A DNA stretch of 64,000 nucleotides. It comes from Bacteroides caecigallinarum. Its GTDB lineage: Bacteria; Bacteroidota; Bacteroidia; Bacteroidales; Bacteroidaceae. The notes below the pieces were generated by a model. That model saw nothing but the letters and a program-made list of their open reading frames with translations. It searched no databases and was not told where the DNA came from. The stretch's first letter is position 1. Each line of letters opens with the position of its first letter. The translations under genes were made by a program, and so were the position numbers. The stretch is from the NCBI RefSeq assembly GCF_016902295.1, contig NZ_JACJLQ010000010.1, forward strand, positions 1 through 64,000, written 5' to 3'. Positions 62,950-64,000 of this stretch are shown here, piece by piece.

Positions 62950-63948
62950 TTAAGGTATTTTCTTCAAAACCGTATTACGTAAAATCAACTCAAGCAGGAT
63001 ACACAAAAATGCCACGAGAGCAAATATTTCGTACTCTTCTTCTCTTTTGCTGAATTCCTTTACATTAAGTTTTGTTTTCTCTAACTTATCTATCTCCTGA
63101 TACACTTCCTTCAACTTCGAGTTGCTTGTTGCTCTGAAATAGTTACCGTTAGTTTCGGCTGCTATTTGTGTCAAAGTCTGTTCATCAATTTCCACAGGAG
63201 TCTGGATATACTGTACTCCGGCGTATGTCTGCATAGGATATGGCGCTGTGCCGTTTGTTCCCACCCCAATAGTATATACCCTGATACCGAATTGCTTAGC
63301 TATTTCTGCGGCAGTCAATGGAGAAAGTTCTCCACGGTTATTCACACCATCAGTAAGCAATATCACAACTTTTGATTTAGCCTTACTGTCTTTTAATCTG
63401 GTAACCGCATTCGCAAGACCCATTCCTATAGCTGTACCGTCTTCTATCATTCCACGGTAAATCATTTCACAGCTTACACTACTGAATAAGTTAAGCAGAA
63501 CACCATGGTCAACTGTCAACGGACATTGAGTAAACGCTTCACCAGCAAATATCGTAAGACCTATATTATCGTTAGGTCTTCCATTTATAAACTCAGCAGC
63601 CACCTGTTTGGCAGCTTCCAGTCTGTTAGGCTTCAAATCCTCCGCCAACATACTGGTAGAAATATCCATAGCCAACATAATATCGATACCCTCAATCTCA
63701 GTATTCTGCCAATTATCTGTAGTTTGAGGTCTGGCAAGCACCAATACTATCATAACGAACGTACATAACCGAAGCAGAAAAGGAGCATGAATCAAATATA
63801 CTTTCCAACTTTTGGGCGCATTCTGATACATACGCGTTGTAGATACCTGAAGAGTAGCTTCTGTTTTCTTCCTGCGCATCACATACCACAATATATAAGG
63901 TACGAGCAAAATCAGTAAAAACAGATATTCAATATTAGCAAAAATCAT
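62950..63948 (-). CDS. batA: BatA: von Willebrand A membrane protein
   Basis: 332 residues, paralogue of BatB: helices near 5-22, 55-75 and the C-terminus; MIDAS motif MLAMDISTSMLAEDLKPNRL and LLTDGVNNRGE. First complete bat gene in the window; a partial gene precedes it at the right edge. The MoxR ATPase and DUF58 genes that usually lead this operon would lie beyond 64000. The set is named for Bacteroides aerotolerance. Confidence 0.92.
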   Translation of the reverse strand: MIFANIEYLFLLILLVPYILWYVMRRKKTEATLQVSTTRMYQNAPKSWKVYLIHAPFLLRLCTFVMIVLVLARPQTTDNWQNTEIEGIDIMLAMDISTSMLAEDLKPNRLEAAKQVAAEFINGRPNDNIGLTIFAGEAFTQCPLTVDHGVLLNLFSSVSCEMIYRGMIEDGTAIGMGLANAVTRLKDSKAKSKVVILLTDGVNNRGELSPLTAAEIAKQFGIRVYTIGVGTNGTAPYPMQTYAGVQYIQTPVEIDEQTLTQIAAETNGNYFRATSNSKLKEVYQEIDKLEKTKLNVKEFSKREEEYEIFALVAFLCILLELILRNTVLKKIP

Positions 63949-63967
63949 ATTTTCATTAATTTAAGCG

Positions 63968-64000
63968 TTAAAAGAAGAGGTCAATAATACACTTCACTCC
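63968..64000 (-). CDS. Possible C-terminus of the gene upstream of batA
   Basis: The minus strand from the edge reads GVKCIIDLFF then TAA at 63968-63970. Ten codons do not allow a family. By operon convention a DUF58 or DUF4381-type gene is expected here. Confidence 0.25.
   Translation of the reverse strand, partial: GVKCIIDLFF

Overview
The window looks like a chromosome segment of a gut-type Bacteroidales, probably Bacteroidaceae (Bacteroides/Phocaeicola-like). The evidence is a low-GC backbone, many promoters of the Bacteroidetes type (TTTG, about 19-20 bp, then TAnnTTTG, with short leaders and no obvious Shine-Dalgarno sites), an aerotolerance (Bat) operon, a Rho factor with a very long disordered insertion, a GT3-type glycogen synthase, and a mobile element with a CTnDOT-type integrase and a MobV relaxase. 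No rRNA, tRNA or CRISPR array was seen.

Layout. 1-1.83 kb: the start of a secreted protein running off the left edge, then a deletion scar in which a coiled-coil/HTH regulator (-) and a TonB-dependent receptor (+) have both lost their 5' halves. 1.9-9.0 kb: TPR protein and gyrA (-), divergent clpC (+), ridA (-). 9.1-20.3 kb: rho, a DUF3127 gene (-), then a genome-maintenance run dnaN, DEDDh exonuclease, coaBC, recN, rlmB, followed by a degenerate-protease/TPR gene and lgt. 20.4-23.6 kb: DUF4923 and nadC (-), rlmH (+), a LysM glucosaminidase (-).

23.6-34.7 kb is an integrative mobilizable element. It has an integrase with Ser in place of the first catalytic Arg (as in IntDOT), a RhuM-like protein, a NYN-domain nuclease behind an attenuator-like leader, an oriT-like region and a MobV relaxase. 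Its cargo is a tight four-gene operon on the minus strand: XRE repressor, Hsp70-like ATPase fused to TPRs, compact UvrD-like helicase, and a 455-residue protein I do not recognise. This operon is the best candidate for an undescribed system, plausibly anti-phage or inter-element defence, but the function is inference from domains and context.

34.8-64 kb returns to backbone: a palindromic repeat cluster, an MFS exporter with a perfect 20-bp operator-like palindrome in its promoter, an arginase-fold protein, a Spy-like protein, an ADP-ribosylglycohydrolase, nudC, guaA, a PepSY-like protein, a two-component system, a glycogen phosphorylase/synthase operon, a DUF368 (PopT-type) lipid carrier translocase, tpx, manC, thiD, fabD, a cytoplasmic GH13 amylase, a universal stress protein, a small HTH protein, and batA-batB-batC-batD-batE followed by a PAP2 phosphatase. 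The glycogen operon and the GH13 enzyme may share glucan turnover. RidA, Tpx, ClpC, Usp and Bat give the segment a stress-tolerance flavour.
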